Below are positions 33,611 to 45,260 of a stretch of 64,000 nt of DNA, in pieces. The notes under the pieces are model-generated. The model was not told the origin of the DNA. It did no database searches and saw only the letters and a program-made list of their open reading frames with translations. Positions within the stretch are counted from its first letter, which is position 1; the number at the start of each line of letters is the position of its first letter. The DNA is from Bolinopsis microptera (Eukaryota; Ctenophora; Tentaculata; Lobata; Bolinopsidae), in assembly GCF_026151205.1 (NCBI RefSeq), contig NC_087078.1, positions 7,084,675-7,148,674 of the forward strand. The letters are read 5' to 3'. A program made the position numbers and the translations under genes.

Positions 33611-33797
33611 CAGGTTGTTCGGCCTCCGCCAGCTCCACCTCCACTAGCTTGTGCATGTCTATCTCGTTTTTGAAGCTGTCGTGGTCGTCGTAGTACTTCA
33701 GGACCTTCCCGCTTAGCACGCATTTCCGTTTTTTGTAGGATTGTATGGCGTTTGGTCCCTTTTTCTCCAGAATACCCTCTAAGTCCACTGGAACGTC
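33611..33797 (-). CDS. ARAP-like gene, exon: first half of the middle PH domain
   Basis: The acceptor is GTTTCAG, entering in phase 0. It encodes V-D-L-E-G-I-L-E-K-K-G, then Y-K-K-R-K-C-V-L-S-G, then L-K-Y-Y-D-D, the opening strands of a PH domain. A GTGAGT sits four bases further on, but only the GTCAGT donor after 33611 keeps the frame with the next exon I can identify; this boundary is inferred from phase. Confidence 0.83.
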
Positions 33798-34816
33798 CTG
33801 AAACAAATCGGACGTTAAGTTCGTGAACATTTATCCTTTAGGGTGCTTACTGATTTTTTTTGACAGTTAGATTGGAATTTGTCCAGTTGGCCTGATTATA
33901 GCTCTTGGGAATGTTCCAGAATACAGATCAGTAATACTTGAGAATTATATAATACTAGATCCTGTCTGTGGATTTAGAAGTAGAACGGTACTAAAGTGGG
34001 TATGAAGGGCTTGAGGTCGGTACATTTACGAAATTCGTGATTAGACATGCGACTACTTTCCTCATTATTGGTTATTTTTTGACAGTTAGATTGGATTTCG
34101 TCTTGCAAGAATAATTGACTCTTTGAGGGGCGTTGTAGAATATTGACCAGTAAGATTAGAGAAACACCAGATCCTGTCTATGGTTTGTACCTTAGTGCAG
34201 TGCAGGTATATTTAAAGGAACCATATGCGAAATTTATTATCAGACTGATTCAACCCGGTAACACGCGTAAATGATAGTCACCCATGAATTTTATATCAAT
34301 ATCATGGTTGAGCAATGAGCATCTCCCATTTCGATGATCAGCAACAGATTTTAGGTATTTTTATAAGATCCAACTTACCTGTTCGACAATTTTTTTGTTG
34401 CAAAGCGAGCTATAAATTTATTCGAGCTTTTCGTTTGGAATTAAAACAAGTCCTTCGTATTATGGGTGTGGACTAGCTACACCTGGTTAAAGCACTTCCA
34501 TCCCATTATAGCATTATGTTATGAAATCACAACTACCTCAACAATTACTCAAAGTTTTATGACGACAGTGAGCTTGACAGTTATCTATTTAAAATTTGAT
34601 TGCACCCTTAAAAATAATCAAAATTTTAATGAGGACTGGCTGATTTGCAGTTAAATAATCCTCGAATTGGTGGTTAACTTGGTGAGCCAAAAATTTACAA
34701 TCTCCATTTTAGGATACTAAAGTAATCGTGACGTCAATACACTGTTAAGCATTAATATAAAATGCCAACTTCCATGGAACTGGCCAGTATAGGAAAGTAG
34801 GAAGTTTGTCAGTTAC
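33798..34816. other. intron sequence, nothing recognised
   Basis: AT-rich intron with a diverged internal repeat (TTTTTTGACAGTTAGATTGGA near 33855 and 34075); no coding exon. Confidence 0.5.
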
Positions 34817-34931
34817 CGAATCTGCAGGTTCGTTGTTTTCTTGAGGAAGCACAGGGTCGGCGTCATTCAGTAGAAGCAGCTGTGCTTGTGCTTTCTGCCC
34901 ACTGGCCAGGGCCATCAAATATGGCGTTCGC
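34817..34931 (-). CDS. ARAP-like gene, exon: ankyrin repeats, second part
   Basis: The acceptor is CCCACAG and the donor GTAACT. It encodes R-T-P-Y-L-M-A-L-A-S-G-Q, then A-Q-L-L-L-L-N-D-A-D-P: the T-P...A...G......LL..GAD pattern of ankyrin repeats. It enters in phase 2, completing an Arg codon, and leaves in phase 0. Confidence 0.9.
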
Positions 34932-35111
34932 CTGTGGGTAAAAAATCGTTAGATATTTCAAATACCGGGCCAACATATTTATATTAAATCATATACTGGG
35001 TAAAATCACATCAAATTGAAGTTGTCCTGAGAATTTGTTGAATTAAAAATTGAGCCCGAAGAAGGTTTGATTATTACATGATCTCGTATCTTGAACGATT
35101 AGTGAACAAAC

Positions 35112-35203
35112 CTGGAATGATCGAGCGTTTCGTCGATAAACTTAACGTCAGCACCACTCATGAGAAGGGCCAGGGTCCGGTCTAATTGATCTGTCTGTAC
35201 CAC
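35112..35203 (-). CDS. ARAP-like gene, exon: ankyrin repeats, first part
   Basis: The acceptor is CTATCAG and the donor GTTTGT. It encodes D-R-T-L-A-L-L-M-S-G-A-D-V-K-F-I-D-E-T-L-D-H-S, an ankyrin-like helix-turn-helix ending in a D-x-x-x-x-H-S turn. It enters in phase 0 from the ArfGAP exon and leaves in phase 2. Confidence 0.88.
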
Positions 35204-35410
35204 CTGATAGGAATAAGGAAATGGTTAATTCTTCAATTAATTAATTAGCAGGGTTAAGGGAGGTCGGATTCATTAACTCGACAAAAATATTATGATCCCG
35301 GGAAATGCTCTTTTTCCGGAAGATAACTTATAGTTCATTGTACATTTTCTATTGCCAAGCAGACAACAGTTCTTGCATAATAATAATATTCATTGCCAGA
35401 TTCAATTATT

Positions 35411-35510
35411 TGAAGTTTTTTGTCCTGAATTTGACTGGTTTTAAACTTCTATGAAAAGTTTGAAGTTTTTTGTCCTGAATTTAACTGGTTTTAAACTTCT
35501 ATGAAAAGAC
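35411..35510. repeat. 50-bp tandem duplication
   Basis: Two copies of a 50-bp unit starting TGAAGTTTTTTGTCCTGAAT, differing at one base. Confidence 0.95.
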
Positions 35511-35945
35511 AAAAGGACGATTCAATTCGATTTTGAGCACGTGGAATTTTGTTTGCGACATTTTGTTTGTGAAATCTTGTGACTGTTGAAAATAAAATAA
35601 AGTCAGTTAAGGACATGGACAGGTGATGTTTTGATCTGAAATCGCTTGAGATTCGTCTACAGATTGTGTATTCAGCTGTGTTGGCGCTGCTCTCAAAGTC
35701 TCAGCTTGTGAGAAACATTCTATTTTTTTGTGATTTGATTGTTTTGTGGGTAAAATGATTTGACATTTTGAGAGGAGCTAAATTCCTTTTTTGGACATTT
35801 TGATTTTCTTTGAAATAGAACATAGGGTAATCGATATCCTTTTACTATTCACCTATTTTAACTATTTCAACTATTTCAACTATTTCAACTATTTCAACTA
35901 TTCTACCAGAGCGTTGGTTCTCGCAAATTTACAATTATTCCCAAT

Positions 35946-36024
35946 AATTCGCGGAGGAACTTAAAACGGTTTAGGGATGGGCGGTAGTTTACGGTTTAAT
36001 CAAATACGATTCTTAAATATCTCG
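35946..36024. repeat. dispersed repeat, copy 1
   Basis: About 79 bp starting AATTCGCGGAGGAACTTAAA and containing GGGATGGGCGGTAGTTTACG. A near-identical copy lies at 38486-38565. Confidence 0.9.
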
Positions 36025-38485
36025 TTTAATATCATTAACCCTAGTGGTGAATAATCTGCTTCGTAGTGAACAATTTTCAGAAGCTAATATAACAGGGAAT
36101 TTTAGTTGTCGAATCGGAATAGTTTGGTATCCGTCATTAAAATTTATTTGAATATTCATGGTTGATTGAAGCAGATATTTCAGTATTCGAACTGGGCACT
36201 GCTTTGATTCTGCTGTTTCAATTGGCATTCGCACTTTGCACAACTGATCAGCTAATTATTCGGGTCATCTTAAACTCCACAGTATCGTTTGTCAAGGGTC
36301 TAATTCATTATTTATTCACAAAGCCATTGGCCATTAGGGATTGATTTGAAACACTCATCAAAATATTATAGTGATTGATAACAATATTGAAACATTTAAT
36401 GCAATCGTGGCCGGAAAGTTTGTTTGGGCTTCAAAAATTTTTAGATTAGTCTAGTCAAAGGCAAAACCTAAGTTAAGGTTAGACTGAAGTCACTAGTTTC
36501 ATTGCTACTCGACTAGTCTTGAAGTTGAATTGTAATTTAATATTTAGTGTACTAATTACCTTCATTGTATAACACCTTGAATTATGATATACTTGAAATT
36601 TGTCACTATCAAGTTTTGACTTGTCAGTATTGCTCAGTATATTAGTAGTGCTCATTTCATAATTCAGTATTACTATTTGACATTATCGACGTTAAATATT
36701 TCTACTTTGGCAAATGCAGAGTTATTTCTAGCATCTTCGGCATTACCGACAGTTTGACAAGCAAATTTAGCAATTTCAAACACGACCCCTATTTTTAGAT
36801 TCCTGCACTAATTTGGAGTGCTAATGAGTTCCATAAATTTTAAGTCCGGACTCTCTCATCTTGCGCTTGCGTGCTAAATATTAACCAGTTACCAAAGTTG
36901 TGGAATTACCAAGTTCGCCTAATTGTAATTAATCTTGGAACGTTGACTCCCGAACGACAATTAGCTGCTTTGATAATGATATTATCATCTGAAACTGTCC
37001 AATTTTTCGTTCTCCAGACTTGCAAGTTTGCAGGTTTAAGCTTGGAGCGTTGACGCAAAACTCCCTGAACGACAACTAGCTGCTTTGATAGCTTCCAAAA
37101 CTGTCCACTTTTTGTTAACCAGACATCAAACGTAGAGGCAATATCTTTAACCAAGTCCGTTCTAATTCTGATGGTTTCGCAATGATTTTACTGTAAGAAT
37201 ATCCAGTTGCAAGGTTTTCAAAACGTAGGAATCTGACATCTGTAATATTGACATCCCGTTAGTATAAATCCCGTTAGTATATATATATATATATTATATA
37301 TATATATACCGTTATTACATATAGCTGCTCGTTATAACTTTAAAGTGCAAACGCTAAAAAATAATGCATAATTTGATTAAATAGTTTCCTCAGTAAACTG
37401 CAGTAAACCTCCCATTTACCGAGACTTTTAACAGGGCGCAAATCTTCTTGGTAAATACTAAATAGAGGTTATTAGCAAATGGAGATTTCCATTTAACCTT
37501 TACTTGTACATGGAACTGCTGGTAAAGCCGGATCTACGGTAACTTGGTATTTAACTGTGTTGCCGATCCCTGTAACTGTAACTTCGTGATAGCCTCACTA
37601 ATTACTTGCTCTTCTCAACCCAGTTCCAATACTCGTTCCTCAACAAGTCACTTAAGTTGAGCATTGTTATTGAAGTATGAGTTAGATTCTGCCATTCTCG
37701 AGTAGTTTTTTAAAAAAACCCTTGCTGCATATCACAGAATTCAGGTATAGTATTGGTAAATGATGGCTCCCTTAACTACTGCGATTTATGTGCAATTTCT
37801 AGCTCGGAACCCAAGTAAGTAAGATGGTTATAGACGTGTTGGGACTGTATTATACGCGTCACAGAAAGTGCCATCATAGTTCGTGGTGATTTCCCGTTAC
37901 TTTTAAATTTAATCCCAGATTAATCTGGTCTGTTTGACAGAATAAAGTTTTGATTGCATATTTGCTCGCTTTTAATGTTATAAGGTACTATCAAAACGCA
38001 CTATGGCAACTGCTACCCCCTTTCTTTGTGAGCACCCACTCTACCGGCTCAGATACTGCCATCCCTTTTAAAGCACTTAACTAAACGACACGTTGATCGT
38101 CAAGCCTAAATAATACTCCAGTCCACTTTGACCAAATGGATACATGAACATTTAGTGGGTTCTTTGTATTGAATTGCAATGGATCCTATTGGAGGGTTAT
38201 AATGATCCTGCTAAAAGACTGTGTGCTATCAAATTGTTGGTCTAATTTGTTATATATATTTTGTCTGCAATAAATTTCGTCGTCAAATTTTTAATGTGAA
38301 TACTGATCGTTATAATTGAATTAATACTATTTCAGAATATGAGTATGACGTAGAAATGTCGATACGTTATTCAGCTATTTATTTCCATTAGAATCTGTCT
38401 TCACTGAGTCTATTCATAAACAATCAGAAATCTGATTGAAAGAACTATCTAATTTGTTTATAATTCAATTATTTGCAATACTATT
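36025..38485. other. intron sequence with small repeats
   Basis: No exon recognised. A diverged tandem duplication (about 36935-37130) shares GTTGAC...CGAACGACAA(T/C)TAGCTGC and AACTGTCCA(A/C)TTTTT blocks. An AT dinucleotide palindrome lies near 37277-37308. Confidence 0.5.
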
Positions 38486-38565
38486 AATTCGCGGAGCAAC
38501 TTAAAACGGTTTAAGGGATGGGCGGTAGTTTACGGTTTAATCAAATACGATTCTTAGATATCTCG
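38486..38565. repeat. dispersed repeat, copy 2
   Basis: Second copy of the AATTCGCGGAG(C/G)AACTTAAA element, same orientation, 2.54 kb from the first; full-length boundaries unclear. Confidence 0.9.
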
Positions 38566-39249
38566 GTTATGTTATTATTGCTGGTCTAATTTGTTTATGG
38601 TCACAAGTATTTTGGTTTGATCGGGTTTGCGAGCAAAATTGCTGCATCTCGAATCCGATAGGGGGATCAGAAAATTAAGTTATCTTAATAATCTGAAATA
38701 TATACTACTGTAATATTACATTGTCTCTATAAATGCCCATCCTTCTCCTCCCCTCCCAACAAAGAGCTGTCGGAGATCAGTGCAATTTTAATAGTCGGAC
38801 TGGATATCAAATTTGAAGTTTGACTTTGCATAAATTACTTATACAGTCACGTCTTGATTGCCAATTTATCATAGAGCATCAATTTGACATTTCTTTGCAA
38901 GGTGCCACGATAGTTTTTTTTAATTTATTGAATTCAGTTCTTTGGACTATAGTCTTAAAATCTAAATTCTATTAACTAGATTTCCCTTAACCTGGGGCGT
39001 TGTCTATTGTCTCCAGATTCGCCGCCGATCACGAATTATATAATCCCGTAACTTTCTGTTTTTTTTTTCACATAAAAATGCTGGAAATATATTATGGCGA
39101 ATTTGTGCAAATCCGCAACCGCCTAGGGACTAAGTAGTACTTCAATTTTTTCAGCACACAAATTAGATCACATAAGCACAAAGTGAGAAGTTTCCAGTTC
39201 ATTTCACGACAAGTAGTTTTATCACCGTTAACTAATTCACTATTTCTAG

Positions 39250-40404
39250 ATGATAGATCAAGATACCTCCCGGAAGATAGACCTGACAGTTGCGTCTTTA
39301 CTGGTGATAATATCAGCGCTGGGTTTCCTTCTCAACCTCCTCAGCTTCCTCTACTTCAAGAACAAGAAGCCGAGAAACAGAACCAGCAACTTCTTCAGGA
39401 GAGTCTACCTAGCCATCACCCTCACAGATACCCTCATCTGTCTGGTCCTCTTCCCGGTGATAGACGCGGCGTTCTCCCCCCATCGGGCTGGACGCCTCTT
39501 CCACAGCACCTTCTTCTGTGAGGTTTGGACTGTGATATGGTGGATCCTGCCCCAGACCTCGGTGCTGCTAGTGGGCCTGCTCAGTGTGTCCCGACTGATA
39601 GTGTTATGGAGACCTGGAGCCAGGCTGCCTGCTTGGCTCCCCTACGCGCTGCCTGGAGGGTTCGTGGTGAGTATAGTGGTGGTGTATGTGGGTGGAGTGC
39701 TGGTGGGTGCTATGTTCCCCCAGTACATCTCTGAGTGGATGTATTGTGCTGTACTGCCCGTACCACTAGAAGGGGAAGCTAGGTTGGTGTCTGAGCTAGA
39801 ATGGAACAGTGGAGTGTTTCTCTTCACGGTGGCTAGTCTAGCTCCAGCTCTGTCCCTCCTCCTCATATCTGCCTCTTTTGTTACCTCCCTCATTGTACTG
39901 AGGAAGCAAACCGCAAACGCACTCAATCTCGGCGGCTCAATTAAGAAGCACAAGGAGGCAACAAAAACAGTCTTCATCATAACATTCCTGTACATCATAT
40001 TCAACATTCCCAGTACTATCGTCCTCCTGGGAATCATCGGAAAAATAGCCGCCACTCTAAATTTTAGACACATTTACATCGAAGAGTACATCCGGCAGTT
40101 CATCAGAAGTTCTGGAAAGGACACGACTCTTAGTAGCTACATCTTCGTTCTGGTGAGCATGTTGCCCATCAGTCTGAATAGCCTGATAAACCCAGCTGTT
40201 TATTTCAGTAGAATGGGAGCCTTCGGTCGGTATTTTAAAAGACATTTCAGAAGATATTTCGGGCAGATGGGGGAGGCCGGGGAGGGTGCTAGATCGAGTA
40301 ACACCAGAAGTTCCTTGGTAGCTAGAAATTTGAACAGTACCGTTTTGAAGGGAATTGCTATTGAGTCACCGGAACCGGTATCAAGGACTATTATTGAGGA
40401 ATGA
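39250..40404 (+). CDS. rhodopsin-class (class A) G protein-coupled receptor, intact
   Basis: 384 residues, seven hydrophobic segments, single exon. TM1 (about 12-36) has the conserved G-x-x-x-N (Asn29), TM2 has Asp60, and Cys90 and Cys166 would form the TM3-ECL2 disulfide. The DRY position at the end of TM3 reads S-R-L (114-116); the usual C-W-x-P of TM6 reads F-N-I-P (251-254); TM7 carries N-P-A-V-Y (314-318). The C-tail is basic then Ser/Thr-rich. The ligand cannot be told; the sequence suggests a divergent invertebrate receptor. It is nested on the opposite strand within the ARAP intron between exons at 35112-35203 and 41138-41237. A TTCTAG directly before the ATG may be a splice acceptor from a 5' UTR exon. 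Confidence 0.92.
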   Translation: MIDQDTSRKIDLTVASLLVIISALGFLLNLLSFLYFKNKKPRNRTSNFFRRVYLAITLTDTLICLVLFPVIDAAFSPHRAGRLFHSTFFCEVWTVIWWILPQTSVLLVGLLSVSRLIVLWRPGARLPAWLPYALPGGFVVSIVVVYVGGVLVGAMFPQYISEWMYCAVLPVPLEGEARLVSELEWNSGVFLFTVASLAPALSLLLISASFVTSLIVLRKQTANALNLGGSIKKHKEATKTVFIITFLYIIFNIPSTIVLLGIIGKIAATLNFRHIYIEEYIRQFIRSSGKDTTLSSYIFVLVSMLPISLNSLINPAVYFSRMGAFGRYFKRHFRRYFGQMGEAGEGARSSNTRSSLVARNLNSTVLKGIAIESPEPVSRTIIEE

Positions 40405-40494
40405 GAACTGGGGTTTGGTTTTAAATTGCTATTGAGTCACCAGAACCGGTATCAAGGACTATTATTGAGGAATGAGAACTGGGGTTTGGTTTTA
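40353..40494. repeat. 71-bp tandem duplication covering the GPCR stop codon
   Basis: AATTGCTATTGAGTCACC starts at 40353 and again at 40424. The unit contains the last 17 codons, the TGA stop and about 20 bp of 3' UTR; the second copy lies wholly in the 3' UTR. Confidence 0.95.
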
Positions 40495-41137
40495 AATTCG
40501 GGGAAATATTGAGATTTGTTAACTGGGGTTTAATTGTTGAGGAGTTATTGAATACTGACGCTTGAGAAGTTTATTACGATTTAAAGTCGTTACTGAGACT
40601 GAAACGATACAAGAATACTGAGATTTTCAGATTTGAACTTGAAGTCAATGATTGTCTCTGAAACAAGTTATCGCTATATATTTATCACGAACTAATACAT
40701 TTTTCAGATAAGGGTTAACAATTTAATATTTTATGTAATTGCTATTTTTTTTGTTAGGTGTACACGTGTACATTGGAGTGACCCTCTCAATATAAATCAG
40801 TACACAAATATTGCTGTATTTCAAATTTTTATTGTTCAGTTTTGTGCTTTCGCCTTTAAAGTCTGAATTTTCTCTGTTATTTTCATATGTTCAATAATGT
40901 GTTTTGTGTACAGATGAAACCTACCAAAGAAATTCCGTGATGAAAAAGGTTAGATCTTATAACTTTATCAAAATATTCTCTAAAATCAAAAAATTTCTCG
41001 CAGATTATCTGCCGGTCTGCCGCCTTTCTGGATGTGGGAATTAACCACTAGATTATTTTATACTTCCTAAAAAACAATTAAGCTTGTTGCTAATGAACAA
41101 TTTTCGCTTTACAATAACAACAATTTTCTAACTTTAC
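40495..41137. other. GPCR 3' flank / ARAP intron, nothing recognised
   Basis: AT-rich sequence; probable 3' UTR of the GPCR followed by ARAP-like intron. Confidence 0.5.
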
Positions 41138-41237
41138 CTCCATGAGCTCCAGATTGAGTTCCTCTACAGGGGACGTTATGACGTCACTCCAGCAGCCTCT
41201 CGTGTACTTCTCCTCTATAAACGCTTCCCTAACTTTC
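41138..41237 (-). CDS. ARAP-like gene, exon: end of ArfGAP domain
   Basis: The acceptor is GTTTCAG and the donor GTAAAG. It completes a Met codon split across the intron and reads V-R-E-A-F-I-E-E-K-Y-T-R-G-C-W, the conserved end of ArfGAP domains (R..FI..KY..R.F), followed by an acidic helix leading into the ankyrin repeats. Confidence 0.92.
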
Positions 41238-41733
41238 CTGAAACAAGTTACTTTAGATGAGGAGCTGTGATATGTATGACTTAGTTTTAGACTGGTACTA
41301 TTAGGATTATACTAGGAGTTGTGCTACATCAATTATCGTGAAACTGCACCAGATAATATGTCACGATCCCTTGCTTTTCTGGAGAAAAGAGTTGTGACAT
41401 AGATATAAACTATACTATTGAGCAACTTCGACAGGTTGGTTGATAGCATGGTTTGTGTCGTATATTATTGAGAAATCATAATAGGCTAGACTACGGAGAA
41501 ACTGCAGCCATTGAGCAACTGCGACAGATAATCCGTCACAATCAGCGCTAGAATGTCAATATAAAAGTACTCTATGCGATCTTGATGTAAAACTAAACAG
41601 ACCATGTAAGTGACTATTGTATTGTTCTTTGCGTTACCACTACCAGTAACAAATATTAGAATAAACTCTTGTATAATATTTTGCGAAGTATCCTCAACCA
41701 TAGGCAAGTTTATATGCACTACAAAATGCGAGT

Positions 41734-41803
41734 GGAACATACCAGGAACATACCAGGAACATACCAGGAACATACCAGGAACATACCAGGAACATATCAG
41801 GAA
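41734..41803. repeat. 11-bp tandem repeat (AACATACCAGG)n
   Basis: About six copies of AACATACCAGG; the last contains AACATATCAGG. Confidence 0.95.
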
Positions 41804-42882
41804 CGTAGCGAACCAGAAACCCTATCAGAACTTGACAGTAACCTGGCAGAAACCCATGAGAAATTTATTTAGATGGTACTGGATTACCTTTCTGTCATCG
41901 ATTGGTGTATATGTCCAAATACTTAGTAAAATATGCGAAATAAAGGTTACAGCGCAGTTCTAAGAACTCTTTTTTTTGGAAGGTTTTCTCTCTAACAGGA
42001 AGCTGAGAGAGTTATTTTAGGCACTGTTAACTCTATGTGAACTGCAAGCATCTGTTACAGCTTATCAGTCTCTCAAGGTGTTATTCCACTTATTTGAGAA
42101 TGTTTTAAGTTAGACAAAATTTACAAGTAACAATTTAGGGATTCAACTAACTAGCAGGAACCCGTCTAACCCTAAAATGGTGTCAAGACTCAAGAGACTA
42201 AAACAATTATTACCTATTTAATTCGCGTTTTTGACACCACTTGGGATACCAAATTTTGGGCTCTAAAACTCTTATTTCTTGGCCAATTTTTTATTTTTTC
42301 ATGCTGATTTGGAGGCCATTAAAGCATTTGACCCAGTCAAAAAAGATTCAGTTGTATATCTTTGACGGTTTTTGCAGAAATTCGCGTTAAAGTTGATGCC
42401 GTGGTGTCAGTAAAATGGCACAGATAAATATATATATATATATATTTATCGTCTCGCTTTATATATAGTAAGATGTATGGTCGCTTCAGAGCAACCCTAA
42501 GAATGATTGAAATATCAGTTTACTAGAGACTTTAACTCGCAGAGCAGACATTCAAAACTACCCTGTCTTTCTGAAAATTAGGAGAACTCTAATAAGTTAT
42601 ACTTCCCTAAAATTAAAGGACGACAAGAATATTGTATTTGAACAACTGTTCTACTCAACAAGTGACGTCTACAAAATCAATGTGCTGGAATATAAACATT
42701 GTCATTGGTACTTGTGGACTGTGGTGAACTTGGGAAAAAATGGATTTGACATCCGTATGGAGATTTGAATGAACTATTGAATATCCTCTTGACTATAAAC
42801 TTATAAATCAATCACAGTGATAAATTCTCTGGTGAATCACTTTTAAAAACTCAATACTAATATCAAAGTAAGTATAACTAAC
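41804..42882. other. intron sequence, nothing recognised
   Basis: AT-rich intron between ArfGAP exons; a TATATA palindrome lies near 42427-42448. Confidence 0.5.
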
Positions 42883-43028
42883 ATGTCAGAATCTGGTGCA
42901 GGGCGATCGTAGACGGTAGGATCCAACGTCTTCTCAAAGTACTCGTTAGCACGGCGGTTACCGATCCTATGGAAAACGGACACCATGTCATCGGTCCAGG
43001 CTTTCACGTCCAGCTCCAGTGATCTCAC
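42883..43028 (-). CDS. ARAP-like gene, most 5' exon found: second half of ArfGAP domain
   Basis: The acceptor is ACCCCAG and the donor GTTAGT; 146 nt, phase 0 in and phase 2 out. It encodes V-R-S-L-E-L-D-V-K-A-W, then F-H-R-I-G-N-R-R-A-N-E-Y-F-E: the ArfGAP core after the zinc finger (V-R-S-L..D.W...., then iGN..aN..wE). The preceding exon should carry the C-x2-C-x16-C-x2-C zinc finger and the catalytic Arg. I did not find it between here and the window end. ARAP proteins normally have SAM and two PH domains before it, so at least the 5' third of the gene is missing or unrecognised. Confidence 0.93.
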
Positions 43029-44133
43029 CTGGGGTAGAAAGTGTGGTTGGAGTTGGTTTAAATTCAAATTTGAGGATTAGAAAAGAACTATGAAACGTTT
43101 TATCTTAATTTTATTAAGTTCGTTATCTTAATTTTTATTAGGAATAACCCCGTTATTCCCATCCAATTCCCGTAATTTTAGTAATCCCACTCAATCTTAC
43201 TCCATCAATCCCCTAATTACGGCATCCCATTAGATTACAGGCCGCTGGCTTGTCAACTCTAGCTGGCGCGCCGCGATATTCAATTCGCACAAGACTAATT
43301 AAAATCCAAGATAAGTCGCACAAGGTGAAGCCAGGGGGTCCTTTCCGAAAAAACGTTTAAGTGGCACTTAAGTGTATGGCCGACTTAAGTAGAATTCGTA
43401 AAAGTGTTTCTGAAACTCTACTTATGTATTTCCCAAAGTTTACTTATTTTGTTTCAAGTTTGAGACTTAAGTACAAAAGCGCACTTAAGTCGCGTTCAGA
43501 AATACACTTAACTTTAAGAGTTTAAGTAATACTAAAAAGTACACGCACTGTATGGTGCAAAACCCGCGCTAAAACTCTGACCATTTCTACAGTGATCGTG
43601 CTGCGTGTTTTGTTTGCAATTTGACAGTTGGATCCAGTGAACGCGTCATGTTTTGTGATTTCTAACTGGTTGTTAGTTTATCGCAGTGTCGTGATAATTA
43701 TGCAAGTTCAATTGTGTTGTGTAAGCAATATTATAGCCTGTGTAGTGTCCATCTAGTAGAGTAGTCGAAACATTTATTCACTTTAATGTACACGAGTAGC
43801 GAGTACAATCATTCATTATAGTGATCGCTCGCTCCTTAATTAACAGTGTAATTAAGTTGCCTGTCAAGCGTCAACTGAATTATAGTTTAGTTAAAATCCT
43901 TGCAGTTCTAGTATAATTGTGGACAAGTTCTTATTTCACTTTTCAAGTGTGAAGGTCCACCTTCACATAGAATATGTCTCTGTCATATTATTCTTTTGTT
44001 ATAAAATCTTAAATTCCCATATAAGATCTCGTACAGCTGAGTTTTTAACCGGCCGGTAGTGTTATCACTGTCGAGAACCTGATGCCCATATTCAAACACT
44101 AAAATGTTATGAATAAGTCAATTCCCTATAGGT

Positions 44134-45260
44134 GTGTTCTTTTGTCCAGGCAGGTCTATCCTTTGTAATCGGTCTTCTTTACTGCACTTGGAAAATGTCA
44201 GCCTCTTCCTCGAGGAATCATAATACATCGGGTGGAGCGCTGACTTAGACTTGATGATCCGTGGAAGAGGTGACCAATATTCTCGACGCCACGTTCTGAT
44301 CTCAAAATGGGCCGACTGCAGTGAATAGAATGATGCGATGCCCTACCCAAGAATAATGATGTCACACGGAGTCACGTTGTGACCAAGTACCTATAACAAC
44401 AACACTGAAATCGTTAAGAATTCTGACCTAAACCAATCCTGACTCAGGATTTGTCTTGTTTAGTTAGTTCGACAGCTGGTTGGCTTCACTAGGTCACGTG
44501 GCTTGAGGGTACCCGTGAGTGCCCAGGTTATTTAATGTGTGATACTCGCGCGTCTTGGTAGGTTATAATAACAATATAAGCCTACAACATGATGATGAGC
44601 TCAGTTTCTCAACAATCACATAAAATTTGATGCTCTCTCTCTCCCTCCTTCTTTGTCAACAATACCAATTTGAAAGTGGAACCTATCCCTGGCCCAGTGG
44701 CCATTTCACATCATGTGGTCTCGTATCTATCTGATGTAGAAACTAATACACCACAACGCTTTCTTTTGCCGAAGTTCCTCAATTCCTTATATAGGTGAGG
44801 TACATCCAGAAATTTTGTAATCCTTGCCATCCTTTGTTAAAGCAATACCACTTTGTGTAACTCAACTCAGTTCGCTATATTTCCTAACAGCACTGTGTGT
44901 TCCTTTGTTCAGGCGGGTTTAATCGGTCTTCATAACTACACTCAGACAATTTCAGCCTCTTCCTCAATAAATCGGGGGGGGGGGGGGGGGGGGGGGGGGG
45001 GCGGTGAAGACTGGAGGATCCGTGGAAGAGGCGATCAAGATTCTCGACGCCGGTTCTGATCACTTAATGGGTCGAATGTAGTGAATAGAATGACGCGGTT
45101 CTAAAGGAAACGATTAAAACTTACATAGAATCTTTTGTGTGCTCCCTTGGTAGGTTATAAGCCTACTACCATATTGTGATGAGCTTAGTTTCTCAACGGT
45201 CACATACAATTTGCTGCTCTCTCTCCCTTCCTCCTTCTCTGTCAGCAATGCCATGTGATG
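44134..45260. repeat. diverged tandem duplication (about 760 bp) inside the TIR element
   Basis: Shared ordered blocks include GTGTTC(T/C)TTTGT(C/T)CAGGC, TCAGCCTCTTCCTC, GGATCCGTGGAAGAGG-like, TTCTCGACGCC, GTGAATAGAATGA(T/C)GCG, TTGGTAGGTTATAA, GTTTCTCAAC and GCTCTCTCTC. The copies begin near 44134 and 44892. Confidence 0.85.
44974..45001. repeat. poly-G tract, 28 bases
   Basis: Uninterrupted run of 28 G inside the second copy of the duplication. The first copy has an ordinary sequence at this place, so the run expanded after duplication. Confidence 0.9.

Noticed and set aside
39183-39521. Alternative frame overlapping the GPCR start
   Set aside because: The 39250 frame has seven transmembrane segments and receptor motifs; this one is a shadow.
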